Origin: Straminergon stramineum
Taxonomy: Eukaryota; Streptophyta; Bryopsida; Hypnales; Calliergonaceae
Assembly: GCA_963920665.1 (NCBI GenBank)
Contig: OY987266.1
Coordinates: 16,559,001-16,623,000 of the forward strand
Reading direction: 5' to 3'
Length of the DNA stretch: 64,000 nucleotides
The notes under the pieces were generated by a model that was given only the letters and a program-made list of their open reading frames with translations, searched no databases and was not told the DNA's origin. The position numbers and the translations under genes were made by a program. Positions 43,762 to 56,881 of the stretch are shown in pieces; the first letter of the stretch is position 1, and the number at the start of each line of letters is the position of its first letter.

Positions 43762-45924
43762 AGGGTAGTTTAGGATTGTTGCGGACCAGTAGTTGACCCC
43801 TTTTCGATCACACCCCATTTTTGCCTTGTAGACTGGTTTCTCTCTGTTCAGGTACTGATGAGCAGTGATTTATTATGGCGCAATTCTTGGTGTAGTTGTA
43901 GCACATTATGATTGGCTACAAAACCCTCAATATTATAACCAAACCTTGGTCAGAAATAGGAAGGCCTATGTGACCAATATAGATCAAATATAATCTTGGG
44001 CTAAAAAATTCATAGAAACTATGTTTAGAGAGAGAAAATTTTGGAAAATTATGGAATCCTTCCAAACTCTATTTTTGTACATGGGAAAAATTTCCCCATT
44101 TGAGGAATTTGCACTCTATATATGCACAATTGCTTAACTAGTTGGAAATGGATTGTATGCCTTACAATACCTCATGGTAAGGTAAGTTAATACTTAAATG
44201 CCGTTGAAAACCATCCCTTTGGAGACCATGGGACATCATTTATTAAAAAAAAACTAAAAATATTCATTGGAGGTCAAACTTTTGTTGAAGATCTTTCTAT
44301 TTTGCATAGGATTTTGGAGATGAATAGTTGCATTTTTCTCCTACACCAAAGGATTTTATGTCAATCATCAACCAAAAAATGGCCCAAGTGTTGTTCATGG
44401 CTAAAATGCACCCATACATTATCACTTAATCACTTTAGAGATTCTAGAGCACATTATGAACAATTTCAAGTGCAACAAATCTATTTTTTTAATATAGAAA
44501 GATAGAAAATGTAGGGATTGCCTTTATTTTTATAATTTTATTGCCAAAATTGAAATAACTATGAATTTTGGGAGCCAAGAAGTGCTTAGAGCCCATAGCC
44601 AATGTCTATACTTTTTTAATTCCAATCACTCAAGAACTATTTTCGGCTCACTACTTCCTCCTCTCTTGTTCACTTGACTTCAAGACATGTGTGATGACCT
44701 AGTTAGTCCCAACCTTAAAAAGGAAAAAAATAAACAAAAAACAAACAAACAAACATTCTAAGCTTTGATTCAAAACCTGATCTAGCCTTGGTTGGGAACA
44801 TTGCCCCCTAAAGGTTGGGTATGGCTTGAAGTTGACAATGGGTGCACTTACCTTAAGATAACTACACAAAATAGTGAAATTAAGTTGACTTAACAATTGG
44901 GTTGACTTACATATAGAAGGTTACCCTACAAGCCTTCAAAGTCAATAGATATTTGTAGCACTTCTATTTGTAGCATAGGTGAAACAACCCCCTCTTTCAT
45001 CTTCAATTTCATCCTTGGAAAAAATGTTGAAATTTTCATTTGCCACCTATGATTAAATTTGGAAAATTTGAATTCATACTTGCAATCAAAGGCCCCAAAT
45101 TAGCTTGAAGAAGTGTACAAGATAAATTAATCAAAGTACAAAATAAGTTGGGTCTTTTCTTTTACATACACCCCTAGAATGATTTTAGGAAGATGAATAA
45201 GGGGGCAATTCACCCTGTCCCATTTGTACACATGGAGGTTCATGAGTCCCAATTAATTAATTAATTAATTCAGAAGTACTGCATTGTTGTGCAATAATAG
45301 TAAATATCCATATAATATCAAATGTCAAGAATTAGTGAGGGGAAACCTAATTTCACTATGTTTGTATAAAGTAAGTGCAATATAGTAGGTCAATGACTAT
45401 AGATTTTTGCCCAAGGTACTTCACTACAAATTACTTTAGAAACAATGTGAGATCTACTATAGGGTATATTCAAAATGTTGGAGCTAATAATTTAAAAAAT
45501 ATTGAAAATACTATAGCATCATTTTTGAAGCATTTTGTATTACAACTACTATACAATACAATACAATACATAGTAATGATCCATAGTACATAATTTGTAA
45601 ACCTACAAAAGATGTCTAAAAAAGAGGGGTAGAACTTGCACAAGGAGCTTCCATTTTCCATTTGCAAATAGACAAATTAATTAGTATCTCATTTAAGGTC
45701 GTTATCTATTTGTTCGCTCTAACTTCAATCTATGGCATGCAATTTTTCAAGGATGCTTTGTTGTGATGAAAATATATACACCATATAAAACTATTGTTTA
45801 GTATTGTGTTTGCTTAGGTTTGAATAAAGAACCTTAAAAGGAAAGAGATGAAAGTTAGTAAAAGGTGGGGTCATAGTGAAAACCACGGTTTATATCAATG
45901 TTCGTGAATACCAGAGCTTGTTAA
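43762..45924. other. Intergenic, nothing recognised
   Basis: AT-rich DNA with short simple repeats only, such as (AATT)n near 45250 and (ACAAT)n near 45550. Confidence 0.45.
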
Positions 45925-46135
45925 CAAATTTTGGGTTTAATTCATCTTGTCATTAGCTGAAAGGGGGATAGGTGGTTGATTGGTTGCTTATTTCCTACTC
46001 TCACAAGCAAGTGCCAAGTTGTGAACCACCTACGGTAGTCAATGGGCTCATTGGGATTCGAACCCAAACCAGCTAGGCAGCCTTCAATGAACTTTGACAA
46101 CCAACCAAGTTTGTGACTGGGTGACCAGTTGTTGA
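45925..46135 (-). mobile_element. Candidate tRNA-derived SINE with a perfect B-box
   Basis: On the minus strand GGTTCGAATCC lies in a T-arm-like TTGGG-TTCGAAT-CCCAA, with a complementary stem of 5 bp. The preceding 60 bp contain no convincing A-box, and no 7-bp acceptor stem pairs with the TGAGCCC that follows. A tRNA gene is therefore unlikely and a degenerate SINE head more likely. Boundaries are approximate. Confidence 0.4.
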
Positions 46136-46629
46136 TTCTTGAGGATTTTATACCTTCAGTTGTGATCGTAGAGCCCTATCTTAAGTTTTTTCCCTACCCT
46201 TTATCTACTAAGAAAGGTTAGAATGAGTTAGTTTGGTTGTGTTGTAGAAAATAAAAGAAGGATAGAGACTATTTTGCCTTTCTTTTATCTTGTTTTGATA
46301 AATTGTAGCCACATAAGATGTTGAGTTGGAGTTATGGGGGGGAAAATGACTAGACCAATAAGTGGAAAATAGCCCATGTGGCTAAACATGGGCTGATGGA
46401 TCTTTTGGAAGGAGGATAAGGGGGGGAGGGGCGGCCTTCTCCTCCTTTATAGATGTTTTGAGTGTGTTGTGTTGTGTAGTAGGTTTGATGAGCAATTACA
46501 AATGGTGTACAAAGAATTTGGCTATAAAATTTCGAGAGATTCTACTTCTTGTTGTTGTGATTCTAAAAAGCCCTCACTCGACCCATTTGGACTTAGTATG
46601 GAAAAGCTATGCTTGGATGAGTGAGAGAA

Positions 46630-47330
46630 GGTTAGTTGCCGTAGGATTTTAGAGATACAGATTTTGAATGCCTTTCATAGATTCTTTACAGAGTTGAAGG
46701 CTTTGAAATTTAGCAAAGTTGTGTATCAAGTTTTTATCTTTCTAAAAAGATATAGCATGTTTAATTTGGAGCTAAGACGTGGGAGATATGTGTCTCAAAG
46801 TGAGGTAGTGTAGAGCTGCCGCTGGTGTTTTTGAGTCCTACATTTAGAGCGTCATGTAAGATGGAGTGTTTTGAGTTTTGAGCTGAAATTTGGAAGAGTT
46901 ATGTATTACACTTTTATCTTTCTAGAAAGTTATTATTCAAAACATTCAAAGCTTTTATGAGTGAGATACGCGTTTAGGAGCAAAGGGGTGTAGAGCTGCC
47001 GCTAGTTTTTGGAGTCCTAACTTCAGAGCATCATGCAAGATGGAGTATTTTGAGTTTTGAACTGAAATTTGGAAGTATAATGTATGAAGAATTCTTCTTT
47101 CGAAAAAGTTATGACTTGAAGTATTTGGAGCTTTTATGATGAAGATATCCTTGTAGAAGCGTTGAAGTGATGATCTACCATCTATTTTTAAGACAAAACT
47201 TTGATCAACCATGGCAGCCATACAGTATCATATTTTGATTTGAATTTTTTTGGAGTTATAAATCCTTAAGTTAGATTTTCAGAAAGCTCTTACACTCTTT
47301 GTTTGGAGTTTTTATGTGGCTATGGCACCC
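46630..47330. repeat. Degenerate tandem array, period about 180 bp
   Basis: gtgtagagctgccgct occurs at 46808 and 46988, exactly 180 bp apart. The rest of each unit aligns (gagtccta, catgnaagatggagt, ttttgagttttga, gaaatttggaag, aaagtta). Weaker units flank them, making about four. The period equals that of the subrepeats inside the solo LTR at 25538, and the phrasing looks related in reverse complement, so this may be another LTR copy. Confidence 0.7.
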
Positions 47331-47490
47331 ATTTGAGTGCTAACTACTTCACAAAGGGTTTTACGGCTTCTTTTTAAAGTGGTATACAACTTATGTTTCT
47401 TTATACATGGTGTACATGAATATGAGTATACTTTGATATACATGTATTGTACATGTATGCATAGATGAGTATGTGTATACTTTGAGATGC

Positions 47491-47496
<6 letters not shown>

Positions 47497-47573
<77 letters not shown>
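47497..47573. repeat. (AT)n microsatellite
   Basis: About 77 bp of almost uninterrupted AT dinucleotides, flanked by repeats of tgagtata and atgtat. Confidence 0.95.
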
Positions 47574-47578
<5 letters not shown>

Positions 47579-48934
47579 AATATGAGTATATTTTAAGATA
47601 CATGTTTTATATAGGTATGTATATATGGGTATGAGTATATTTTGGTACATATTTTATACATGTATGTATATCCATTGACATACAACAACACTTATGTACC
47701 TTGATTATATCTAGTTGTAGCTAGAAACCCAGAGTTTCCTAAAGCAAACTCTCCATATATGACAACATTGCTTAAGTTAAGCTTAGCCAATTTAATACTA
47801 ATAGTGGGATTTATATTTTTGTAGTTTTTTTCCTACTGTATATATATGATTCATATGTATGGATTGTTTGATATATGATGTGTGTATATGTATAGGTTTT
47901 GTTCAATAGTAGTTAGAGTGTAGTACAAATTGATCCTAAAACTGGGTATAAATTTTTGAAATAGGTTGAAATGCCTCAAATTTTAGTTTTAACTACCATG
48001 GTGTGTAGGAAAATGGACGAAAAGTAGAAGTAAAGAAAAATAGAGGCATATCTATGATAAAACAATAGCTAAAGAGACCTTCAAATAAAAAAATTCAACC
48101 CACATATATATATGGATTACAAGGTATAGCGAAGTACCCAAATTTTCACCTAAAATGTATTCACTCTATTCATAAGAATCTAGGGTAGTTATTAGATAAA
48201 CCTATTTTCTACAATTTGAAAATTCTTAGTATATTCATATAGTATCTAAAAACTTCATAGGAAATCTACAAACCTCTTTTGAATTCCAACAAGATTCAAT
48301 AAAATAACAAAAAAATTAATAATAGGAACAATGCTCAATTGCTTATCCATATGCATTTAGGTGTATTGAGACATGTTTGCACATGCACAACAAAACTTTA
48401 CAAATTCATGTCTAATTGTGCCCTAATCGATTAGTAAGACTCCATGAGTAAGTTTAGAAACACTTGTATTTAGCAAGGTGTGTTTTTTGGCAACCTAACT
48501 TTGGGGGGCACGTACGTGTGACTAGAGATTTCCATGTTTTTGGCCCAAAATTTAATAGAAGGTGTAAATGAGGAATATCTTTCATATGCACTAAATTTTA
48601 GGGCATTTGGAAATATGAGTCAAAAGTTATGGCCTAATATGTAGTTTGTTTCTCAACTTGGGCAGTCTAGCCAAATCTGAAAAAAACGTTTTTTTCAAAA
48701 ATAAAAATTGGAAATTGGTTTTCTAGATTTACATATATGTAGAAAGCTTTGAATCATTCCATTTTGATCAATGAGTCAAAAGTTATGAGATCTTTTAGTT
48801 TGCGGGCAAGTATGGATTCTCTACTCTAAAATAAACTTTGAAGTCCTTTACTTAACTCAATTTTCAATATTTTTTGAAAAAAATAAAAACACTAGATGTA
48901 GATTGTCTATTACAACATTACAACCATTGGGATT
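47574..48934. other. Intergenic, nothing recognised
   Basis: AT-rich DNA with no supported feature. Confidence 0.4.
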
Positions 48935-49400
48935 GGGATTTTTTAATTCCATTAATAAATTGTTAACAATTTAGTATTTTGGATCATTCTCTATATCTTT
49001 CTACTTACTATTCTTTTCCTATATGTTCCTCAATTCAAATGATCTGCAAATTTTCAAGCATATAGCCAACTTGCATTGAAGAATGAATCTAAAGAAGCAC
49101 CACCATTTGGGACATTTTTTCATACAAATGTGACCTTGTGAAGTGCAGCTACCCGTTTTTACACAAGGCCCCCAAAAGAATTTTTATCAATTCAAATGCT
49201 AATATCTTGCCATCTACATGGTGGAAATTTCTGAATTTTTTTCCACATCTTCTCAATCTAGTTTACTACAAGATCATATGGTTACATATGTCCAAGAATG
49301 ATATTTTTCAAAACTTTGGTACTTGTATTAGAAATGGTAGTTTTTGAGGGGTTTTGGTGATGACATAGTCAAAGAATTGTAGGGGTTAATACAATGATAA
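48935..49400. repeat. Dispersed repeat, paired with 38215-38700
   Basis: Colinear match to the earlier copy, beginning near gttaacaatttag and including ttttggatcattctct, agccaacttgc and gaatgaat, through to ccaag-at. Divergence includes indels in the gaagtg(t/c)agat region. Confidence 0.75.
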
Positions 49401-49585
49401 TAAATACATGCTAAAAGGATATAGAATACTATTTTTTCTCCCCCAAAAAACCAATAAAAATTTGCACAACTAAGTAGTAAGAATGATGCTCGAATGCTTA
49501 ATATTCATAAGGTTTCAAATGTAGTGATTTCGACTTAGTATTCTCTACAATCCTTCAAAGTGAGTTAGCATTTAAGCTATGGCTA

Positions 49586-49933
49586 TTGATTTGTCTTGAT
49601 GAAATGTTATTTGCAATGAAAGTTTATTTAATGAAACTTGTGTCAGTTTTTTTTCAAAGGCAAAAAAGAAGAAGCTTGAGTATAAAACAAGTTTTTAGAG
49701 AAGGTAACTATACTTTTAACCAAACCTATGAGCTCTATAGCATCATTGGCATTCAAGAAAAAATGATGGAAAATTTTGGAAGCTCGGTAAATGCTTATGA
49801 AGTGAAGTGTAGGGGGTTGTGTAAATTTTGGAGACACAAAGAATTAGTAATAAATTTCAAAGGTGAAGATTGTCTGAGGGTTAAGAACAACTTAGGTGAA
49901 TCCAAAATTCTTTTGTTGCTCACTAAAAGATAA
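49586..49933 (+). other. 115-aa open frame, unrecognised
   Basis: One of the longer frames of the AT-rich part, with a Lys-rich patch FFQRQKRRSLSIKQ and CRGLCKFWRHKELVINF. Codon use is as AT-rich as the surroundings, no domain is recognised and no splice context is clear. Probably not a gene. Confidence 0.15.
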
Positions 49934-51839
49934 TATTCATAAATTCAAATCATTGTCAATGTAAAAAGTAAAATGATCCTCCCTTCCCCCCAAATTCATC
50001 TTTCTATAGCCACAACCTCCACATTACCATAAATGAATCCATTTGTTGTAAAAAATAGCTCTCAATTCCACAATCTTATTCCCCTCCTAGTAGACACTAT
50101 TTTGAGTATTAATCTTGCTAACCTTTTCCATTTTCCATCTCAAAAAGATCAAACATTTTGTAGAATTTACCCCTAAGTGCCCGAGGCACTAAATTCTGGT
50201 GTTGACAAAACTTTGAATTTAAATAAAATATTACCAAATAACTATTTTTAGTAGTTCATGTTTCTAAGAGAATCTTTTTGAAGTCTAGTTTTAGCATCAA
50301 AAATTTGATTATGAAAATGTCAATGACTATGATTTTTCTATCCAAGTTTATGTATAAGGGTGTCCATGACAAATCTTCATTTTCTAGTATTTAGGTCCTT
50401 AGAAATGAACCTCAAATTTACTAAATCTTGGAGAAAAATCACATTAGAAATTCTTTAAAAAAAAAATTAGGATAGATTTTGGGAAGCCAAAAATTTATTG
50501 GAATTATGCTTGTTATGCCCTTTACCCTCATATTTTTTTGCTAACCAATTTCTTAGATTTGAAATGTGAAGAGGATTGAAACTTGAAAGAGGCTTCAAAT
50601 CACTTGCATAGTTTTAACACTGTCATTATGAAACATTATAATCTTTCAATCCCTAAGTGACATTGTAGTGTTTTCTTTTCCCATATGATTTCTAACATGT
50701 TTAGTTTGAATATGAACAATTACAATTCAAAAAACTTGATAAAACTTCTCAAAATATTTGTTTTTTTGTTCAATTTTAAGCAAATTCCAAGATCTCAAAA
50801 TAGGCCTTGGGAATTTAGGGATTCAGATGTACTTCATGTTTCAAATGAAGAAGAAAAAGACACTTACAATCACCACCATAATTTTTAGACATCAAGTGCA
50901 CCTATACTATACTCTTGGTCATATTGTGAGGGTGTGTGTCTTGTTTTTTTGTTTTTGTTTCCATTGATTGTGGAGGGGTGTAATTGAAGTAGAGTATTGT
51001 AATAGTAGTAGTGAATTTATTTTTAGAATTTTTCCTCAATTTGAGATTCTTACGTTTTTTTGATGTTGTAATGTTGTCAAAAAAAATATAGGACATGCAT
51101 ATGCGTGCTCCATGTATGCATTCAACATTTGTATCAATATTCATATTTGTAGTATTACTCATATTTGAACTTGTCTGTGAATGTGTCTAAAGTTGTTTAT
51201 TCTTTTATTTTGAGAAAGGGGTAATTTTCAAGGATTGCTTGACTATTTTTGAGTAGGTAGTGAGCAACTTTAGCATCCAATTGCTTAATAATTAATTGAA
51301 GTTGAAAATGAGTTTTAGCAATAATAGAAAACATTTCATGTTCATCGGTAACAATCAAGATCAACATGAATATGAACATTTAGACTCAAGCTGGGGCTCA
51401 AACATGCAACTAATATACCAAAGTTAGGGAATCAATGAACCTTCTCAAGAAACTCTAAAATGGTCTTTGAATCTAATATGGCCAAAGTAGACAATGTTTT
51501 TTGAGTTTCTTAGAATATTTATCTTTCTCATTTTTTGAGATAGAATGAATAGAATTCTACAGAACTATGAAGCATTAGATCTCACAACCATAGACTTTGT
51601 CTAATGTATTTGATCAATCTTAGGAGCTACATTGTCAAGCCTATAAATAGATAATTATCCCCCTTTTGGAAAGAATCTCAATTGAAAGGGGGACATTTAT
51701 CTTCATAGGGGTTGTATTTTAAACTCTTCCTAAGTCCACAAGCTTATGAATATATCTCAATTTTTCATCACCCTTGTTATAAATATACCTTGCAAACTCT
51801 TTTTTCATACTCAAGAAATTTATGAAAAACTATGGTTCT
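49934..51839. other. Intergenic, nothing recognised
   Basis: AT-rich DNA with only short frames. Confidence 0.4.
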
Positions 51840-52190
51840 TTAGGAACTAGCATATATATGTGATTTGCAAAAAACACTTGGCTTTTTATTTGACCCCTTG
51901 GCCTAGGACATGTATTTATTTGCTCATAACTTTTGCATCATATGTCAATTTTGTATTAAATTTGAAGTAAACTTACATAGTTACATATGATAGTTTTAGA
52001 CATCGAGTGTTTTTTCCAATTTTTCAATTTAGTTTTTTTTTTAAACATCACTCAATTGGATGTCTACCTTTGCCATTTGGGGGGGATTATCGTACTAGTT
52101 GTGACCCAAAAATGAAAATTTTAAGGTCCAAATTGATAGACAAGGACTTCTACTAAAATTACACAAGTCCACAAAGAGATTTTCTAAAAA
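51840..52190. repeat. Dispersed repeat, paired with 36720-37060
   Basis: See 36720: same phrase order with many substitutions and small indels. Confidence 0.6.
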
Positions 52191-52800
52191 GAAAGAAAGT
52201 GTCCACCTTCTACATATGCTCATAGAGCACTAACTTTGCACACTTACAAAGAGCACCATTTTTTAGTTAGGAATGAAAAATTTAGTTTTTATTTATTTTA
52301 GATTTACTATTTTCTAAAAATCAAACATCAAAGTATCTTTCCTCTTGATATTTTCCATTGCTCTTTATTGGGCATAAATTTTAGTAAATAATTTTTTTCT
52401 AGGCCTGAATTTCCATACATACTATTTTGAATGCTTTATAAATTATCCATATTTCCTTTCATTTAAAAATAATAATTCTAAAAGTTATGGTACTCACTAA
52501 AAGAGGTTGTTTTAAGACGAAAATGGCATGTGATTCTTGCTATGGCTCACATAAACTGTACTAATTTGAAGTTTCAAGATAGAGTTCATAGGACAATGTA
52601 TAAGATACAACAACTACAATTTGATTTTGATGCTTGTAGACTCTCTTTTTTATTACAAACAAGGTGACTATATCAAAATGTTTTAGAATTTTTGGAAGTT
52701 GTAGGTGCACAATTTTTGTAATAGGTGTAATAGTCTTGTTTGCAAAGGTTGTGTTTGAAAGGCTTAGGTGTGTTTCTTTGGAAGGTGGTGGACATCTTGA
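52191..52800. other. Intergenic, nothing recognised
   Basis: AT-rich DNA up to the start of family A copy 4. Confidence 0.4.
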
Positions 52801-54493
52801 TGTAAGACCCAATTCGTCACTAGTGACTCATTGTTTGTTATTTTGTGTATTTTGTAATTTTGAGTATAGTTTTATATACAAAGAGCCCCCCTAAGAGTGT
52901 AGAACCAAAATATGTACGTTACATACCAATATAAAATTTGGTTTAAAAGTAGAAAATTATGACTAGAATATCCCCAACCAGGCAACCACCACTTGTATAT
53001 AGGATAAAACCCGACTAATTGTGGTAAATTAGAGAATTTTGTGTTATTGGCAGAATAGGCTCAAACTCAACATATAAGAGATATGTCTTGGGTAAAATTG
53101 ATCGAGGGAACCCCAATGAGGTATTTAGGTCAGTTTTGGACAATAGGTTCTAGTTTTCCCATTTCATCAATGAAATAGCATAACTCCAGTTGTTGGCTTC
53201 CAAGAGTTAATTACAATAAGACAAGGCCGTAGAGGAATCTATAGCCAAGGGAGGGTGACTTTGGGTTAGAATCATGCTAAGGACTCAACAACAAAGACAA
53301 TTTACTAAGATTCCCTCTGATGTAAAAGATTCCTCAAGCACCAATATTTAAATGAGAGAGTAGATTTTATTCCCCCTAGGACAATGTGTAGAGTAGGAAT
53401 ATGATTCTATAAATGTGTTGTGGGATTCCATGAGAGGTTCCACAAAAAGTTTTGAAATTCTTTGATAGTGAGAACTAAGAAGATGCTCTTCCGAACAATC
53501 AACCACTAAAACCTACGATGGGAAATTCTTAGAAATTACCTAGGTGGCAATAAAATCTCCCTAAGAATTAGACTAGCTTATTTTATATTAATAATATGTC
53601 CCAACAAGTTTCAAGACATTTTGATAGTCAGAAGGGCTCAAACTTGCAAGATTCCCCGACAACTAGCATAATTTCAAGATTATAGGAGTGTTGACCAGCA
53701 AATTAGGAGCATACAAAAGCCAAATGAGGTTGAACATAGGGATTTTCTACCTCCCCTATATCTACTTAAAAGCCTAGGCTAGTAACTTGAGTTAGAAAAG
53801 TCAAACTCCCAAAGTTGGATTTTTACCTAATTTTAGAGTAAAGTTGGCACTAGGTTTTGTCGAGATTTTGGAGTTAAGAAAAGGGGTCGGGTTTTGCGAA
53901 AACAAAAATGTCCTTCTAAAGCCAATGGCACAATCTGTTTGTGATTTGGAGTTGATCTCCAAAAGTTAGGTTTTTGGACCATCGTAGAAAGTGAAAATCG
54001 TAGAGGATGAGGATGAAAATCCAAAGTAATAGGGTTACATTAGGATGAATGAGAGGAGGTGGGTGCCAGAGGAAGAATATAAAATGGCACTCCTTCTCCT
54101 CTCAAACTACCCCCATTGTTGTATTTGGATCTATTGGATCCAACTTATATTGGAAATTTTGGCATTTTAAGCCAAAAACCTTAGACAATGTTTTTTGGGG
54201 CACTTTTGGCATGTTGTTGTTCTTTTTTGAGCTTTTGAGGTCTTTTGGGTCCCTTGCACCTTTGCGTCCGTCGTGCTAACTGTTTGAAGTCTTTTTAGAG
54301 CCTTGAGAGTTCATTCCTAGTAACTTTGGAGGAACCTATGGTGTTGTGTTATATATTGGGGCTCTCTCCTTGTCCTTGTCCTAACCCTAGAGCAAACCCC
54401 CATATGTCTTGGCGATGCTGCTTTGGAGGGCCTTTAGTTGAGTAATGATGTCGTACTAACCCAAGTTTCACTAACCCTTGTCCTTCAAGTATT

Positions 54494-54637
54494 CACTAGA
54501 AGAAACCCGCGTTTGTGGTGAAATGCCTAAATTTTTTGGAACGGATTTTTTGGGATGCCCAATTCAACAAGCCCATCCCCAAAAGTTTGTTCCAAAAAAT
54601 TGAGGCACGTCACCAAAAACGTAGGTTTCTTATAGTG
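54494..54637. mobile_element. 144-bp foldback CACTA MITE with ATT duplication
   Basis: The ends CACTAGAAGAAACC and GGTTTCTTATAGTG are inverted repeats, and ATT flanks both sides exactly (54491-54493 and 54638-54640). The arms extend nearly to the centre, for example caattttttggaac against gttccaaaaaattg. The other family A copies lack it. The CACTATAAGAAA-type end is the same as that of the large CACTA at 57109, about 2.5 kb away. Confidence 0.92.
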
Positions 54638-55084
54638 ATTCTTTTCTACCCCGCATTTAATTTGGTTGCTTCTGAGTCAAGTAGAAGTGTGTGTAAGGCT
54701 TGGGGGGTCCCACCAAGACGGTGAAGCTTTGAACCCCCAAAGGGTAAAAGAGTCTTAGTTATGTGTTAAGGTTGCTTCACTATAAAACCTTAATCCCCAT
54801 GATTTACATGTCGAAAGTTTAGTTTCCAAAACATGTTGGAAACTATTTAAAGTTTAGCCTCCAAAAAATCAATGGGGTCCAAATTAGAAGTAGAAGAGGG
54901 AGTCAATCATAGGGCCATACAAGCAATCCAAGTGAGCCCAAATTTACTTTCCTTCGGATTGTTAGCCTTCTAACCTCCTTGTGTGTCAATTAATATCCCT
55001 TCCCACCCCCTTTAATCGTTTGTCAATAAAAATAGGAAAAAAGACATTGGCCAAGCAACATCAACAACCAACTGTCGGGTCTAG

Positions 55085-55230
55085 CATCAGCACCATCAAA
55101 GCTAGGGAGTTGGAAAACCATTGGGGTTCAAGGAATGGGAAACCATCGGGATCCAAGGGAGTTGGAAAACCAGAAGGATCTAGGGGAGTCGGGAAACCAA
55201 AGGGTTCATGGGAGTTGGGAAATTAAGGGG
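55085..55230 (+). repeat. G-rich minisatellite in family A copy 4, period about 30 bp
   Basis: About five units like ggagttggaaaaccattgggg, imperfect. It occupies the same place as the arrays of copies 1 and 2, with a unit of its own. Confidence 0.75.
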
Positions 55231-55767
55231 ATTTAAAGGGGTGAGAGCTTAGGAACTGGATTGTTGGGAAGAAAGGGGAAGGGGGGAAACAATCTCAAAA
55301 TCTCTCTAAAACTCGATGTTGAAGTTGGGAAGCCAACCCCCCATCTCTTGCAAAACACAAGTGAAGGAAGCAAAACAAAGACAAGCATGTAAGAGTGGGT
55401 AAGGAAGATGGGAAGAATGACAAGTAGGAAAAGACTAGTGGAGGTTAGATAGTAGGTAAACCATAGAAGATGAGATAGAGGGAAAATCTCCCTACCTTGT
55501 TTTTGACCATTGGATTAAGGATAGATGATTATCGAGATGCTAGACGTAAGAGGTAGTTCAAAGTATAAGAAACAATGAAACGTCCTTAATTTTGCCTAGA
55601 AACGTGGAACGAGAGTAGTTGGGCCACTTCAAAGACGTAAGAGGAATATGGTAGAAAGAAAATGAAGCAATGGAGAGGGGTAAAGTAGGTAGAGGTAGAA
55701 AGATCAACCTTTGTGTAAACTCACCACTTATAAAAACAATGATCAATTGCATCATTTACAGGAATTC

Positions 55768-55827
55768 ATGGCGGAGGAAGAAGTACCCCCTAGAGGTATA
55801 ATCAGTGATGTTAGTTCCAAGGTATGA
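55768..55827 (+). other. Conserved 20-codon frame or first exon in family A copy 4
   Basis: ATG to TGA encodes MAEEEVPPRGIISDVSSKV, the same length and ends as in copies 1 and 2. The preceding ggaattc and the AAG|GTATGA junction are also kept. Amino-acid differences are concentrated in the middle. Confidence 0.45.
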
Positions 55828-55870
55828 AGCCTAACCCCTCTTTAACCCTCCCAAACTACCTAATTAGTAA

Positions 55871-56295
55871 ATACTGACAATTTGATCTCTACTTGGGTTC
55901 TAGAATGACTAGTAACTCAAGTTCGTGTCCCTTACAAGTATATCCAAGCCTAAAAAGAATTTACATCTAAAAAACTCTATTTTAGATAGGATTTATCACA
56001 TGCACTTGTAGATTTGGACATTAGTTGGAGTTTGAGAAGCTATTTACAATGTATTCTACCAACTTGGATTTTTCGCTAACTTAGGGCATCTAACCTATGT
56101 ACTTGTGAGATATTGGAGTATTTTAGGTACTTTGGGATTTTGTGGATAGAATATCATGTTGGTAGGTACTTCACCTATTATAATTTAATATTGTTTTTAG
56201 GAATTTTGACCTACAAAATGTAACAATAAGATGAAAAATTGAAAAAAAGAAACTCTTAGTCTTAAATGACAAATTGCCAAATTTGAAGTTTACAA
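55871..56295 (-). repeat. Family A reverse fragment
   Basis: Phrases shared with the end of copy 5 include ctaacctatgtac(a/t)(a/t)gtg, then actcttagtcttaaatgacaaattg near 56250-56275, corresponding to gagtcccaagtgacaaattg. It is a strongly diverged A end in opposite orientation to copy 4. Confidence 0.45.
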
Positions 56296-56544
56296 TAGAC
56301 ACAAGGTCTACACTTGGGAGAAATAGAAAAGCAAGGAAGTGACATCTAGCTTGCAAGATGCGTGCCTTTGGGGAGTGGTGGAGTAAGATCATCTTAGAAG
56401 GCACCTATGCCTAGAAATGTTGGAGTTGGTGTAAGTGTGAATTCCAGAGCTGGAGAAAGTATTGTAGTAGTAATGGATATGGCTCTCGCAACTTTAGTAA
56501 GTAAATTTTTTTGGAAAAAGTAGGACAAAGGATCCAAAAAATAA

Positions 56545-56881
56545 TTTCCTAAGGAAGTGAGGTATTTGGCTTGGAGTGTGTTAGTAATTTCTCAAAATCT
56601 AATCTATAGTAGTCAACAAAAAAGAAGGTTCACTTTCAAAATAAATCTTTACACATTCTAATGAATTTAGGCTTAGTAGTTTTAGGCCTTTGTACCCTTT
56701 AGAAACCAAATGGGGACAAATAAAACATGAAACTAACAAAGTCATTGACACTCACAAACAAATTGTAGCGTAGGAGAAAATTAGAACTAGTCCTCTAGGT
56801 CTCATTTCCACGGCCAAGGAGCTTTACAAACAATAGAAATGGAAGAATGTTGACTTTGCTTTAAAGCACTATAGAGTATGA
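56545..56881 (+). pseudogene. Decayed trihelix / NAM-associated-like reading frame
   Basis: Two frames in succession give FPKEVRYLAWSVLVISQN...FTFKINLYTF (56545-56658) and ETKWGQIKHETNKVIDTH...SPLGLISTAKELYKQ-KWKNVDFALKHYRV (56702-56881). Trp spacing, the ISQ motif, (T)KW..I..E.NK, the LGLISTAKELYK helix and F.L.HYR follow the pattern of the plant trihelix/NAM-associated proteins that accompany PIF/Harbinger transposases. There are two in-frame stops in the second part and a frameshift between the parts. Further remnants run to about 57090, where the CACTA element starts. Recognition is by eye. Confidence 0.45.

Larger units (their letters stand above)
52801..55870 (+). mobile_element. Family A element, forward copy 4, without copy 1's insertions
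   Basis: It starts TGTAAGACCCAATTCGTCACTAG and shows A and B segments joined without the solo LTR of copy 1, so it displays the empty site (near 54105). It contains the 144-bp CACTA MITE at 54494-54637, a G-rich minisatellite at 55085-55230 and the 20-codon frame at 55768. Similarity to copy 1 ends near 55870, so the tail is missing or replaced by the reverse fragment that follows. Confidence 0.65.

Noticed and set aside
46040..46115. Possible tRNA gene (perfect B-box and T-arm, minus strand)
   Set aside because: No acceptor stem partner for TGAGCCC, no D-arm or A-box at the right distance; listed as a SINE candidate instead.
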